Positions 51,408-60,223 of a DNA stretch of 64,000 bases are shown here, in pieces. The notes beneath the pieces were generated by a model. The model was not told the origin of the DNA. It did not search any database and was given only the letters and a program-made list of their open reading frames with translations. Each line of letters begins with the position of its first letter. The first letter of the stretch is position 1. The stretch lies in NCBI RefSeq assembly GCF_024764775.1, contig NZ_JALIGC010000035.1:1-64000 (forward strand), in the 5' to 3' direction. The position numbers and the translations under genes are program-made. This DNA is from Scandinavium manionii. Its GTDB lineage: Bacteria > Pseudomonadota > Gammaproteobacteria > Enterobacterales > Enterobacteriaceae.

Positions 51408-53579
51408 TCAGAAGGTATACCCTACGCTGACGGAGACATTCCGCGGTTCGCCGTACACCGCCGAGTCGCCAAGCCAGCTATAATAGCTGCGGTCGAAGAG
51501 GTTGTTAACATTCGCCTGAACGGCGACTTGTTTGCTGACCTGATATCGGGCAAACAGGCTCGCCAGCGGGAAGCTTCCCTGATAAACACGCTGCGTTTCG
51601 CCGTCTGGCCCAATTGCATCCTGGAAGGTTTTATTCTGCCAGGTCATCCCACCGCCGATGGTCAGGTCTGCCAGCGTGGGCACCTGATAACGGGTGAACA
51701 GCTTGAAGGTGGTCTGCGGCATATTACTGTTAAACCGGCCTTCAGAATCCCGCGCCACATAACGCGTCGCGCCGAATGTCATCTGCAAGTTATCCGTCAG
51801 GGCACCGTTTAATTCAAATTCCGCACCTTTGCTGACGGCGCCTTTCGCCGGACGATAGGCCTGCTCACTGCTGCCATTCACAAATTCACCTTCCACTTCC
51901 TGCCCGACGTTTTCTTGTTCGATGCGGAAAATCGCGAAAGTAGCCGTCAGGCTGCCGTTGAACCAGTCGGATTTGAGCCCCGTTTCGTAGTTTTTCCCGG
52001 TAATCGGTGAAAGATACTGGCCGCTTGAGTCGCGTTTGGTTTGCGGCTGGAAGATAGAGGTGTAACTGGCATACGCTGACCAGGTGTCATCGATGTCATA
52101 CACCAAACCGCCGTATGGCGTAATGTTGTTTTTGCTCATGTCACCGCTGCTGCCGATAGTGCTCCACTGGGTGTAGCGCGCCCCCAGGATCAGTGACAGC
52201 GGATCGGCGAGAGACAGGCGGGCTGCGGTGTAAGCCGATTTCTGTCTTACGATGTCATCGGCGTTCTGATACCAGTCACCCCATTGCGGATCGACCACAT
52301 TGCCAGTCCAGCCATTGTTGAAGATACCCATTTGTTCGCTGTCCAACGGGCCATCGGCGCTAAAAGTTGAATTATGCTGACGGCTGTAACTCACGCCGGC
52401 CACCAGCTGATGCTGACGACCCAACAGCTCAAACGGGCCACTGGCGTAGGTGTCGATGGAGTCCAGATGACGTTCGCCGCGGTCTTTACTGCCAAAACCG
52501 GTGGTCCCTGCGCCGGTGGTTTCGTCCGGATTGCCCATCACATAAAGCAGCTTGTCGTTAAACGTTTGCTCCGCGTGCGTGCCGTTCACGCGGAAGATCC
52601 AGCCGTTGTCGAAGGTGTGAGTCAGATTGGCAAAGACTTTGCGCGAATTCAGGTTATATCGCGTCCAGTCTGCGGCGCTGTTCAGGCTGCGATCGTAATC
52701 GGTACGCTTGCCGTTGCTGTACCACGTTGGCAGACCGCCCCAGGTCGGGTTATCGGTGTTGCTTTCCTGATAGTCATAACCCAATGAGAGCAGGGTGCTG
52801 TCGGTTACGTCGGCATCAATAACGCCGTATAAGAATTTTTTGGTCTTATGGTACCTGTCGAGCCAGCCGTCCTGGTCCTGATAACCGGCAATCACACGGG
52901 CACGCACGGAACCTTCCTGATTGAGCGGGGCAGAGAGATCGGCCACGTAGCGCTGATCGTTCCAGCTGCCGTAGCTGGCACTCAGATTGCCGGTAAATAT
53001 TTTGCTGTCGGCATGTTTGCGTACCATATTCACCGACGCCGCCGGGCTTCCTGCGCCGGTCATCAAGCCCGTTGCACCGCGAACCACTTCTATTCTGTCA
53101 TAAATCGCCGTATCAGATGCCGCATCGCCGTAGTTCCACACGTCGCTAACGGAGGTGGGGATATCGTCATAGGTGTAATTACTGATTTCAAATCCGCGTG
53201 AGAAGTAGGTCGAGCGCTCGCTGTCCACCACCTGTGCTGAAATACCGGTGGTGTTCGTCAGTACATCACCGACATTTTCCAGATCCTGATCCTTCATGCG
53301 CTGCTCGGTGATCACACTGAAAGACTGCGGTAAATCACGCGGAGCAAGCTGCATTTTGGTGCCCGCATGAGTCGATTTCACGTTGTAATCATGCGTTTCG
53401 TCGCTGTCCGTACCGCTGCTGCCTTCGACGATCATCGTTTGTTCGCTCTCAGGACTGGCAGAAAGTGCCTGAGGTGAATAGAGCAGGGCATGGATAGCTG
53501 ACGCAAGCAGTGAAACGGTCATTAACTTTTTGCCAGACGTGCGGGGGCCGCCGCTGGCTTCCTTGCAGATAAAAAACAT
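51408..53579 (-). CDS. FhuE-like TonB-dependent siderophore receptor
   Basis: This 723-aa outer-membrane receptor resembles E. coli FhuE (coprogen/rhodotorulate uptake) over its whole length: plug domain with GTKMQLAPRDLPQS, IEVVRGATGLMTGAG and ASVNMVRKHADS, then a 22-strand barrel ending in the C-terminal phenylalanine (SVGYTF). The TonB box is probably EQTMIVEG near the mature N-terminus. ATG 53579 has AGGAA upstream and gives a signal peptide ending near ALSA; a longer frame to 53840 lacks support. It is probably a paralogue of FhuE with its own ligand. Fur-like boxes precede it. Confidence 0.9.
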   Translation of the reverse strand: MFFICKEASGGPRTSGKKLMTVSLLASAIHALLYSPQALSASPESEQTMIVEGSSGTDSDETHDYNVKSTHAGTKMQLAPRDLPQSFSVITEQRMKDQDLENVGDVLTNTTGISAQVVDSERSTYFSRGFEISNYTYDDIPTSVSDVWNYGDAASDTAIYDRIEVVRGATGLMTGAGSPAASVNMVRKHADSKIFTGNLSASYGSWNDQRYVADLSAPLNQEGSVRARVIAGYQDQDGWLDRYHKTKKFLYGVIDADVTDSTLLSLGYDYQESNTDNPTWGGLPTWYSNGKRTDYDRSLNSAADWTRYNLNSRKVFANLTHTFDNGWIFRVNGTHAEQTFNDKLLYVMGNPDETTGAGTTGFGSKDRGERHLDSIDTYASGPFELLGRQHQLVAGVSYSRQHNSTFSADGPLDSEQMGIFNNGWTGNVVDPQWGDWYQNADDIVRQKSAYTAARLSLADPLSLILGARYTQWSTIGSSGDMSKNNITPYGGLVYDIDDTWSAYASYTSIFQPQTKRDSSGQYLSPITGKNYETGLKSDWFNGSLTATFAIFRIEQENVGQEVEGEFVNGSSEQAYRPAKGAVSKGAEFELNGALTDNLQMTFGATRYVARDSEGRFNSNMPQTTFKLFTRYQVPTLADLTIGGGMTWQNKTFQDAIGPDGETQRVYQGSFPLASLFARYQVSKQVAVQANVNNLFDRSYYSWLGDSAVYGEPRNVSVSVGYTF

Positions 53580-53681
53580 AAAGGTTCCTGTCAGAATTAT
53601 TGTTATGTGAAGCGTTGTCGTTTCTGTGGATGCCCTGGCTCTCTCATGGCCTGGTACGTGAAAAGCGGAGAACGACTTAAT

Positions 53682-53703
53682 AAGAATGGTAATAATAATT
53701 ATT
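53682..53703 (-). promoter_or_regulatory. Candidate Fur box upstream of the receptor
   Basis: AGAATGGTAATAATAATTAT resembles the Fur 19-mer (GATAATGATAATCATTATC) at many positions. It lies about 105 bp before the receptor start. Confidence 0.6.
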
Positions 53704-53810
53704 TGCTTTTGCGTCGTCGCGCAAGAGTTTAGCTCTATATGTAACAATTTGTGAATCAGCAACCGACTGATAACCCTGTTTTTCAATGGGTTTACAGAAA
53801 TAACGCAAAT

Positions 53811-53829
53811 GCTTATGATTCTCATTAAT
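53811..53829. promoter_or_regulatory. Candidate Fur box upstream of yncE
   Basis: GCTTATGATTCTCATTAAT contains the well-conserved core ATGATTCTCATT of Fur boxes, 60 bp before the yncE start. It could also act on the divergent receptor gene. Confidence 0.72.
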
Positions 53830-53889
53830 ATAAAAGCCACACCGATTTTCCCATTTTGGGCAGGGTTCTTTCCTATTACGGAGTTTCAG

Positions 53890-54945
53890 ATGCTATTTCC
53901 CTTCGCGCAGTACAAAACAACAATCGCCCTTGCGATGACCGCGGCTTTCAGCCTGTCGACCTTTAACGTTCAGGCGCAAACTGCGGTGACTGGCGTGTCG
54001 GAAAAGGTGATAGGCGATGGACTGTATGAAATGGTGTATTTGCCAGAAACAAAGGCCCTGTACGTCGCCAGCGCACAGGGTTTTAAAGATGTAAACGGCG
54101 GGGCGTTATATCGTCTTGATCCGGCTACGCTGAAAAAAACCGGTGAGACCTTTACCGATTACAAAAACTTCGGCATGACGATGGATCCTGGTGGGAAGCT
54201 GTTTTACACCACCAACACGCTGGACGGTGGGGTATCGAAAGTGGATGCCGAAAGCGGAAAAGTGCTGCAACGATTGATGTTTGAAGGCAAAGACAAAGAC
54301 GGCGACCCGGTGGGCGCGCGAGAAATCTTCTGGCACAACGGCATGCTGTTTATCGGCGGTGTCGCGGACCCAGGTTTTATTTCGGTCGTCGACGCAAACA
54401 CCATGACGCTGAAACATCGGATTGAAAATGCCGGCAAATGGGTCACTGGCATTATCTATTCCCCGGTCACTCAGCGTATCTATGCAGCCAACGGGGGCGG
54501 GGAAATTCTCACGATCAATCCTGAAACCTACAAAATAGAACAGCGCTGGACGCCAGGCGACGGAAAAACGTATTTATTCCTGAACATGGCGGAAGACGCC
54601 AAAACCGGTCGGCTGTTCGTGACTGACGATTCCAAAGCCAAAGTGACGCTGGTCATTGATGAACGGACTGGCAAGGTGCTTAAACGCATTGAAGGTGATG
54701 CGTTAGGGATTAAATTTAATGATAAGCGCAACGAAATTTATATCAGCCAGCGTGAATCGAAGAAAGTACTGCAGCTGGACGCCACCAGTTATGCAGTGAA
54801 ACACAGTTGGTCTTTTGACAGTCATCCAAATAGCCTGCTTATCTCGCCGGATGGACAGTCGCTGTATGTAACGGTCAAGCAGGAATTTAATGAAGACAAC
54901 ACCACCAAAGGCCCGGATAGCGTGGTGCGTATTGCACTGAACTGA
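53890..54945 (+). CDS. yncE: YncE, periplasmic seven-bladed beta-propeller protein
   Basis: This 351-aa protein has a signal peptide (ending near NVQA-QTAV) and repeated beta-propeller blades (LYVASAQG, IYAANGGGEI, LFVTDDSKAKV, IYISQRES, LYVTVKQ). It matches E. coli YncE (353 aa), an iron-regulated protein of unclear role that binds single-stranded DNA in vitro. ATG 53890 is chosen to give the signal peptide directly; the frame is open further upstream but would pass through the Fur box. It is divergent from the TonB receptor, like yncE/yncD in E. coli. Confidence 0.9.
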   Translation: MLFPFAQYKTTIALAMTAAFSLSTFNVQAQTAVTGVSEKVIGDGLYEMVYLPETKALYVASAQGFKDVNGGALYRLDPATLKKTGETFTDYKNFGMTMDPGGKLFYTTNTLDGGVSKVDAESGKVLQRLMFEGKDKDGDPVGAREIFWHNGMLFIGGVADPGFISVVDANTMTLKHRIENAGKWVTGIIYSPVTQRIYAANGGGEILTINPETYKIEQRWTPGDGKTYLFLNMAEDAKTGRLFVTDDSKAKVTLVIDERTGKVLKRIEGDALGIKFNDKRNEIYISQRESKKVLQLDATSYAVKHSWSFDSHPNSLLISPDGQSLYVTVKQEFNEDNTTKGPDSVVRIALN

Positions 54946-54958
54946 GTCTGTTGCGCAT

Positions 54959-54984
54959 AAAAACCACGCCTGGCGTGGTTTTTT
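54959..54984 (+). terminator. Rho-independent terminator of yncE
   Basis: AAACCACGC and GCGTGGTTT pair around a 3-nt loop and run into TTTT, 14 bp after the stop. Confidence 0.93.
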
Positions 54985-55062
54985 GCTTTTGATTGTTAAA
55001 GGCATTGCTTATTCGTTTGGGTGCTATGTATATTTTAGGTGAATAAAAACGAGAGAAAAAAC

Positions 55063-56247
55063 ATGAGCAAGAGCAATCACCTCGCAGACCGCATCCAACA
55101 GCTTCAACCTTCCGCCATTCGTGAACTGTTAAAACACAGTAAAATGCCAGGCGTTATTTCACTGGCTGGCGGCATCCCGTCGGGAGAATTATTCGATAAA
55201 GAAGGGCTTATCCAGGCCACGCAGCTCGTCGTCGAAGAGAACTTCGGTGAGGCGTTCCAGTACGGTTTAACAGAAGGGACCGTCGAATTACGCGATCATT
55301 TGGTCGGGCTGTGTCAATCTCGTGGAATTGACACCACGGCTGACCGTCTGCTGGTCACTTCGGGTTCTCAGCAGGCGCTGGATTTGCTGATCCGTTCGCT
55401 TGCTAATCCGGGCGATGTGTTTGTTGTAGAGCGTCCAACGTATCTGGCGACCCTGCAAATTCTCAGTCTGACCAACGCCACCGTGCAGTCGGTGGGCAGC
55501 GACGCCGATGGGATGCTCGTCGATGAGCTCGAAACACTGCTGCACACGACGCGCATCAAAGCGGTCTACATTGTGCCGACCTTCGGTAACCCGAGCGGGA
55601 CTACGCTGAGCGCCGAACGTCGTGAAAAACTGGTCAAACTGGCGATTAAACACGACTTCGTGATCATCGAAGACGACCCCTATGGCGCCATCAGCTTTAC
55701 CGAAGAACGTCAGAAAACCTTGTTCCAGACCGCAGCTGAACTGGGTAACCATGACAGCGTGGTCTACACGTCGACGTTCTCAAAAATTTTGGCACCGGGC
55801 CTGCGTGTGGGCTGGATTATTCTGCCGGAATGGATGAAACAGAAAGTGGCGATTGTGAAACAGGCGACCGATCTTCACGCCAACTCATTTACCCAATCTC
55901 TGGTGGCGGCGTATCTGACCCTGAATCGCCTTGACCCGCAAATCGCGCTGATCCGTGATGCCTATAAGCAAAAATGCCTGGCGCTGTCGCGCTTCCTGAA
56001 AGAGGAACTCGGCGATCACATCACCTTTAATCAGCCACAGGGCGGTATGTTCCTGTGGGCGCAGTTCCGGTATGACTTCGACACCACAAAATGGCTGAAG
56101 CAGACGCTGGAAAAAGGTGTGGTTTACGTGCCGGGCGAGTTCTTCTTTAGCGATCATGCGGATAAGAAAACGCTGCGTTTTTCTTACGCGACTGCCACCG
56201 AAGAGCAACTGTACGAAGCCGTTAAACGTCTTAAATCTGCACTGTAA
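55063..56247 (+). CDS. PLP-dependent aminotransferase (LysN / 2-aminoadipate type)
   Basis: This 394-aa fold-type I aminotransferase is of the MocR/ARO8 type without an attached regulator domain. The PLP lysine is in STFSKILAPGLRVGW and the aspartate in IIEDDPYG; VISLAGGIPSGELF is the N-terminal substrate motif. It is close to the 2-aminoadipate/multi-substrate aminotransferase group, but the substrate is inferred. ATG 55063 is chosen with GAGAG seven bases upstream. Confidence 0.87.
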   Translation: MSKSNHLADRIQQLQPSAIRELLKHSKMPGVISLAGGIPSGELFDKEGLIQATQLVVEENFGEAFQYGLTEGTVELRDHLVGLCQSRGIDTTADRLLVTSGSQQALDLLIRSLANPGDVFVVERPTYLATLQILSLTNATVQSVGSDADGMLVDELETLLHTTRIKAVYIVPTFGNPSGTTLSAERREKLVKLAIKHDFVIIEDDPYGAISFTEERQKTLFQTAAELGNHDSVVYTSTFSKILAPGLRVGWIILPEWMKQKVAIVKQATDLHANSFTQSLVAAYLTLNRLDPQIALIRDAYKQKCLALSRFLKEELGDHITFNQPQGGMFLWAQFRYDFDTTKWLKQTLEKGVVYVPGEFFFSDHADKKTLRFSYATATEEQLYEAVKRLKSAL

Positions 56248-56261
56248 TTTCCGTATGTTTC

Positions 56262-56286
56262 GCCCGGTGGTGCTCTGCTGCCGGGC
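56262..56286. repeat. REP-like palindrome after the aminotransferase
   Basis: GCCCGG and CCGGGC pair around a 13-nt loop between two convergent genes. No T-run follows, so it is classed with the other GCCCGG palindromes of the window. Confidence 0.55.
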
Positions 56287-56292
56287 TAGTCT

Positions 56293-56640
56293 TCACCTCA
56301 TCGCGGCGGCATTCTCCCGCATCCATTCCGCCAATGAATCCAGCGTCGGGCGCAGTGATTTCCCGAGTGCGGTAATCTGATATTCCACACGCGGCGGCAC
56401 TTCGGCAAATACCTCTCTGGTTAACAACCCGCGCGCTTCAAACTGGCGCAGCTGGCGCGTGAGCTCTTTTTGGGTGATAGGGTCGACCGCGCGCTGTAAT
56501 TCGCTGAATCGGACCGGCTCATCAATCAGGATCAGCCGATAGAGGATAGGGATCGCCCATTTCCCGGCAATCAGGTTTACAAAACCAACCATCGGACAAT
56601 CCGACCCTGCGGTTGGCACCAGGTAAATATTTTTTGTCAT
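56293..56640 (-). CDS. HxlR-family regulator
   Basis: This 115-aa winged-helix protein follows the family pattern DCPMVGFVNLIAGKWAIPIL, RFSELQRAVDPITQKELTRQ and EVPPRVEYQITALG. The conserved N-terminal cysteine (Cys15) is a redox-sensing residue in characterised relatives such as HypR and QorR. It is divergent from an SDR gene with paired operator-like repeats between them. Confidence 0.9.
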   Translation of the reverse strand: MTKNIYLVPTAGSDCPMVGFVNLIAGKWAIPILYRLILIDEPVRFSELQRAVDPITQKELTRQLRQFEARGLLTREVFAEVPPRVEYQITALGKSLRPTLDSLAEWMRENAAAMR

Positions 56641-56681
56641 GCGGACTCCCGTCGTTCGTCAATGCATTCCATGGCGTGCCT

Positions 56682-56720
56682 TAGTATCCAAAAGGTGCCT
56701 ACTATCTAAAAGATACTATA
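56682..56720. promoter_or_regulatory. Paired operator-like repeats for the HxlR regulator
   Basis: TAGTATCCAAAAGG is followed at one DNA turn or two by TACTATCTAAAAGATACTAT, the latter a palindrome (ATCT-N3-AGAT). Two similar sites in a 121-bp divergent region suggest cooperative HxlR binding over both promoters. Confidence 0.6.
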
Positions 56721-56761
56721 GCGCAAATAATGACGTCACCAGCTAAATATGAGGTGACATA

Positions 56762-57508
56762 ATGGGCAGACTTAACGGCAAATACGCATTAATTACCGGC
56801 GGCACCAGCGGCATTGGGTTGGAAACAGCTCGCCAGTTCCTGGAGGAAGGTGCGACGGTGGCGATAACCGGACGCAGCGAATCAGGCCTGCTGGCCGCGA
56901 GGGAGCAGCTCGGTGAAAATGTGCTGATTCTCAAAAGCGATGCGGGCGATTTAGGCCAACAACAACAGTTGGCCGGTGCATTACGCGAACAGTGGCCACG
57001 GCTGGATATCCTTTTCGCTAACGCCGGTGATGTCACGCATCAGTCGCTTGAGGCGTGGGATGAACACGCATATGACCGTCTGATGAGCACCAATCTCAAA
57101 GGGCCGTTCTTCCTCATCCAGGCGCTGTTACCGATGCTGGCGAATCCGTCATCGGTGATTGTCTGCGGGTCAGTGAGCGCCCGGATTGGCTTACCGCAGA
57201 GCAGCGTTTACGCCGCCAGTAAAGCGGCAATACTGTCACTGGCACGCACGTTGTCGGGCGAGCTTCATCCGCGAGGGATCCGTGTCAACGGCTTAAGCCC
57301 TGGCCCAACAGAAACTCCGGCACTGGGTAAACTGGGCAACGGCGTGGCAGAGGAAAAACTGCGCGAGGGTATCCGTCAACTGGTGCCGATTGGGCGTTTA
57401 GGCACTTCGTCTGAACTGGCAAAAGCCGCGGTATTTCTGGCCTCCGATGAATCTGCGTATATCGTTGGGACCGATTTACTGGTTGATGGCGGCGTAGGGA
57501 ATCTATAA
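56762..57508 (+). CDS. Short-chain dehydrogenase/reductase
   Basis: This 248-aa SDR has the glycine motif GGTSGIG, NAG in FANAGD, the serine in VCGSVSARIG and the catalytic YAASKAA. It is probably NADP-linked because of the arginine in TGRSESG. It lies 121 bp from a divergent HxlR regulator, an arrangement typical of quinone- or aldehyde-inducible reductases. The substrate is not known. Confidence 0.88.
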   Translation: MGRLNGKYALITGGTSGIGLETARQFLEEGATVAITGRSESGLLAAREQLGENVLILKSDAGDLGQQQQLAGALREQWPRLDILFANAGDVTHQSLEAWDEHAYDRLMSTNLKGPFFLIQALLPMLANPSSVIVCGSVSARIGLPQSSVYAASKAAILSLARTLSGELHPRGIRVNGLSPGPTETPALGKLGNGVAEEKLREGIRQLVPIGRLGTSSELAKAAVFLASDESAYIVGTDLLVDGGVGNL

Positions 57509-57647
57509 CACCTTCCAGCGCTCTCCTTCGCGGAGGGCGCTTCCCGCAGTTATCACAAAAATGTAAATATTCCGCGAGGATCCCGTAACCAATACCCCGC
57601 TACAGTCAGGACATCACCTCCACGTTGTCCTTGCTGAGGCTTCAACT

Positions 57648-59402
57648 ATGCTGGTCATTACTCTTGCTTATCTTGGCGGTCTGCTGACCATTGCCAGCCC
57701 TTGTATTCTCCCGGTTCTGCCGTTTGTTTTCGCCCGCTCAGACCAACCTTTTACTCGCTCGGGGCTACCGTTACTGCTCGGCATGGCGCTGACGTTTACG
57801 CTGTTTGCTACCCTGGCGGCGGTCGGCGGCGGTTGGGTGGTGGCCGCGAATCAGTACGGGCGCATTGCCGCGTTAGTGCTGATGGCGGTATTTGGCATTA
57901 CCTTGCTGTTCCCGCAGATCGGCGAACGCCTGATGCATCCGCTGGTTAATGCCGGGAATACGCTTTCCGAAAAAATCACTTCTGGCCGCTCGGCCGGGCC
58001 GGGCAGTTCGTTGCTATTAGGTGTGGCGACCGGGTTGTTATGGGCGCCGTGTGCCGGGCCCATTCTTGGCCTGGTCTTAACAGGTGCGGCTTTGCAGGGC
58101 GCGAACGCAGGTTCAACGCTACTTCTGTTGGCCTACGCTGCCGGGGCGGTGACCTCGCTGGCGCTGGCGTTATTAATTGGCGGCAAAGTTTTTAGCGCCA
58201 TGAAACGTTCGCTCGGCGTGGGGGAATGGATCCGCCGTGGGCTGGGTGCGGCAATGCTTTTGGGCGTCGCCGCTATTTCACTGGGCCTCGATACCGGCGT
58301 ACTGGCGCGTTTGTCGACCGTTTCCACCGGCGGGATCGAGCAGACGTTAGTTCAAAAATTGAAACCTGAGAGTGCGCTTTCCGCGAGGAAACCGTCTGCG
58401 ACGCTGGCATCCGCTACCAATGAAAATGTGCCTGCGCTGGTTGATGCTGGAATGATGCCTTCGTTGAACGGCGCGGTGCGATGGCTGAACTCGCCGCCGC
58501 TTACCGCTGAATCACTGCGCGGAAAAGTGGTGCTGGTCGATTTCTGGACGTACTCCTGCATCAATTGCCTGCGCACGCTGCCGTACGTTAAAGCCTGGGC
58601 GGAAAAATACCGCGACCAGGGCCTGGTGGTGATTGGCGTGCATGCCCCTGAGTTCGCCTTCGAAAGAGATATCAATAACGTCACCAAAGAAGCCAAAAAA
58701 CTCGGCGTCACTTATCCGATCGCCATCGATAACAATTTCAGTATCTGGCAGGCGTTCAATAACCAGTACTGGCCCGCGCACTATTTCATCGATGCCAAAG
58801 GTCACATCCGCTACATGCATTTTGGAGAGGGGAATTACGCCGAATCCGAACGCGTGATTCAGGAACTGTTACGCCAGGCTGGCGCCCAAAACGTCAATGA
58901 CAAGCTGGCGAACGTGACAGGCAAGGGCGTTGAGCAATCGGCCAGCGGCATGAACGATATTTCACCGGAAACCTATCTGGGTTATCAGCGCGCCGAGAAT
59001 TTTGCTTCCGGCAGCCTGAATAACGATGACGTGGCTGATTACCCTCAACCGACGGCGCTGCCGCTTAACGCCTGGGGTTTGGTGGGGCGCTGGAATGTCG
59101 GCGGCGAGCACATCACGCTGGCGGGCGACAAAGGCCGCATTGTGTATCAGTTCCGCGCGCGCGACGTGCATCTGGTGCTAGGCCCCGCAGACAACGGCAA
59201 GCCCGTGCGGTTTAAGGTGTCTCTCGACGGGCAGCCACCCGGCGCAATGCACGGCAGCGATATTGCTGCTGATGGCTCTGGGACTGTGACCGATCAGCGT
59301 TTATACCAGCTGATTCGCCAGAAAGACGGGGCCGGTGAGCATACAGTCAGCATTGAATTTGAACAACCAGGCGCGACAGCATACGCCTTCACGTTTGGCT
59401 AA
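57648..59402 (+). CDS. dipZ: DipZ: CcdA-type membrane domain fused to thioredoxin-like domain
   Basis: This 584-aa protein carries reducing power across the inner membrane. Residues about 1-230 form a CcdA/DsbD-beta-type membrane domain with PCILPVLPF and APCAGPILGLV cysteines; residues 275-410 form a thioredoxin-like TlpA domain with Cys304-x-x-Cys307 (SCINC); the last 150 residues are the DipZ-specific beta domain. It precedes a secreted MsrA by 13 bp, so its natural electron acceptor is probably that enzyme. Confidence 0.9.
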   Translation: MLVITLAYLGGLLTIASPCILPVLPFVFARSDQPFTRSGLPLLLGMALTFTLFATLAAVGGGWVVAANQYGRIAALVLMAVFGITLLFPQIGERLMHPLVNAGNTLSEKITSGRSAGPGSSLLLGVATGLLWAPCAGPILGLVLTGAALQGANAGSTLLLLAYAAGAVTSLALALLIGGKVFSAMKRSLGVGEWIRRGLGAAMLLGVAAISLGLDTGVLARLSTVSTGGIEQTLVQKLKPESALSARKPSATLASATNENVPALVDAGMMPSLNGAVRWLNSPPLTAESLRGKVVLVDFWTYSCINCLRTLPYVKAWAEKYRDQGLVVIGVHAPEFAFERDINNVTKEAKKLGVTYPIAIDNNFSIWQAFNNQYWPAHYFIDAKGHIRYMHFGEGNYAESERVIQELLRQAGAQNVNDKLANVTGKGVEQSASGMNDISPETYLGYQRAENFASGSLNNDDVADYPQPTALPLNAWGLVGRWNVGGEHITLAGDKGRIVYQFRARDVHLVLGPADNGKPVRFKVSLDGQPPGAMHGSDIAADGSGTVTDQRLYQLIRQKDGAGEHTVSIEFEQPGATAYAFTFG

Positions 59403-59415
59403 GAGGGGAAAGATG

Positions 59416-60099
59416 ATGAGTAAATTTACGTGTCTCCGGATCGCCGCCGCCCTGACCGCCACGCTGTTTTTGTCAGGCACTGGCTGGGCTCAATCCATAA
59501 ACGTGCCGCCACCTGCTCAGGATGAAGCACCCTCAGGTCAGGGACTTGAAACGGCCGTTTTTGCGGGCGGCTGTTTTTGGGGCGTGCAGGGCGTTTTCCA
59601 GCATATCAAAGGCGTGACCAGCGCGGTTTCCGGGTATGCGGGCGGCAAGGCCAGAACCGCAAATTACCCGACGGTGAGCAGTGGAATGACCGGCCATGCG
59701 GAGTCGGTGAGTGTGACCTTCGATCCGCAAAAAATCACTTACGGTAAGCTGTTACAGGTTTTCTTCTCAGTGGCGCATGATCCAACTGAACTCAACAAAC
59801 AGGGCCCGGATTACGGCACGCAGTACCGCAGCGCGTTGTTTGTGCAAAGTGCCAGTCAGGAAAAAGTGGCGAAGGCGTACATCGCCCAGTTGAACGCCGC
59901 ACATACTTTCAGTGACCCGGTGGTGACCACTGTCGAAGATAAAGCGCAGTTCTATCCAGCGGAGAAATATCACCAAAACTTTCTCAACGACAATCCTGAT
60001 TATCCCTACATCGCGATTAACGACATTCCTAAAGTCCAGCAGTTGAAAGCTGACTTCCCGACGCTGTGGCAAACCACGCCAGTGCTGGTCAAAGAGTAG
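59416..60099 (+). CDS. msrA: Secreted peptide-methionine-(S)-S-oxide reductase
   Basis: This 227-aa MsrA has the catalytic motif GGCFWG with the active cysteine at about residue 53 and the family segments GYAGGKARTANYPTVSSG and PAEKYHQNF. Unlike the cytoplasmic E. coli MsrA it begins with a clear signal peptide (LRIAAALTATLFLSGTGWA), so it repairs oxidised methionine in the periplasm. The usual C-terminal recycling cysteines are missing: there is no cysteine near the end, which implies reduction by a partner, probably DipZ. ATG 59416 has GAGGGG seven bases upstream; ATG 59413 is possible. Confidence 0.9.
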   Translation: MSKFTCLRIAAALTATLFLSGTGWAQSINVPPPAQDEAPSGQGLETAVFAGGCFWGVQGVFQHIKGVTSAVSGYAGGKARTANYPTVSSGMTGHAESVSVTFDPQKITYGKLLQVFFSVAHDPTELNKQGPDYGTQYRSALFVQSASQEKVAKAYIAQLNAAHTFSDPVVTTVEDKAQFYPAEKYHQNFLNDNPDYPYIAINDIPKVQQLKADFPTLWQTTPVLVKE

Positions 60100-60223
60100 G
60101 GCGCAAGCGACTGAAATACCCTCGCCACGGACGGCACCGCGCGGGATGTTCACCCTTTATTCTTACGCCTGTCGTCGGTAAATTGACTAAAATAGAGTGA
60201 TGCACCGCGCGGAGTGCCGCTCC

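Noticed and set aside
53580..53840. An 87-codon N-terminal extension of the FhuE-like receptor
   Set aside because: It would cross the Fur-like boxes and the promoter, and it places the signal peptide in the middle of the protein. The ATG at 53579 has a ribosome site.
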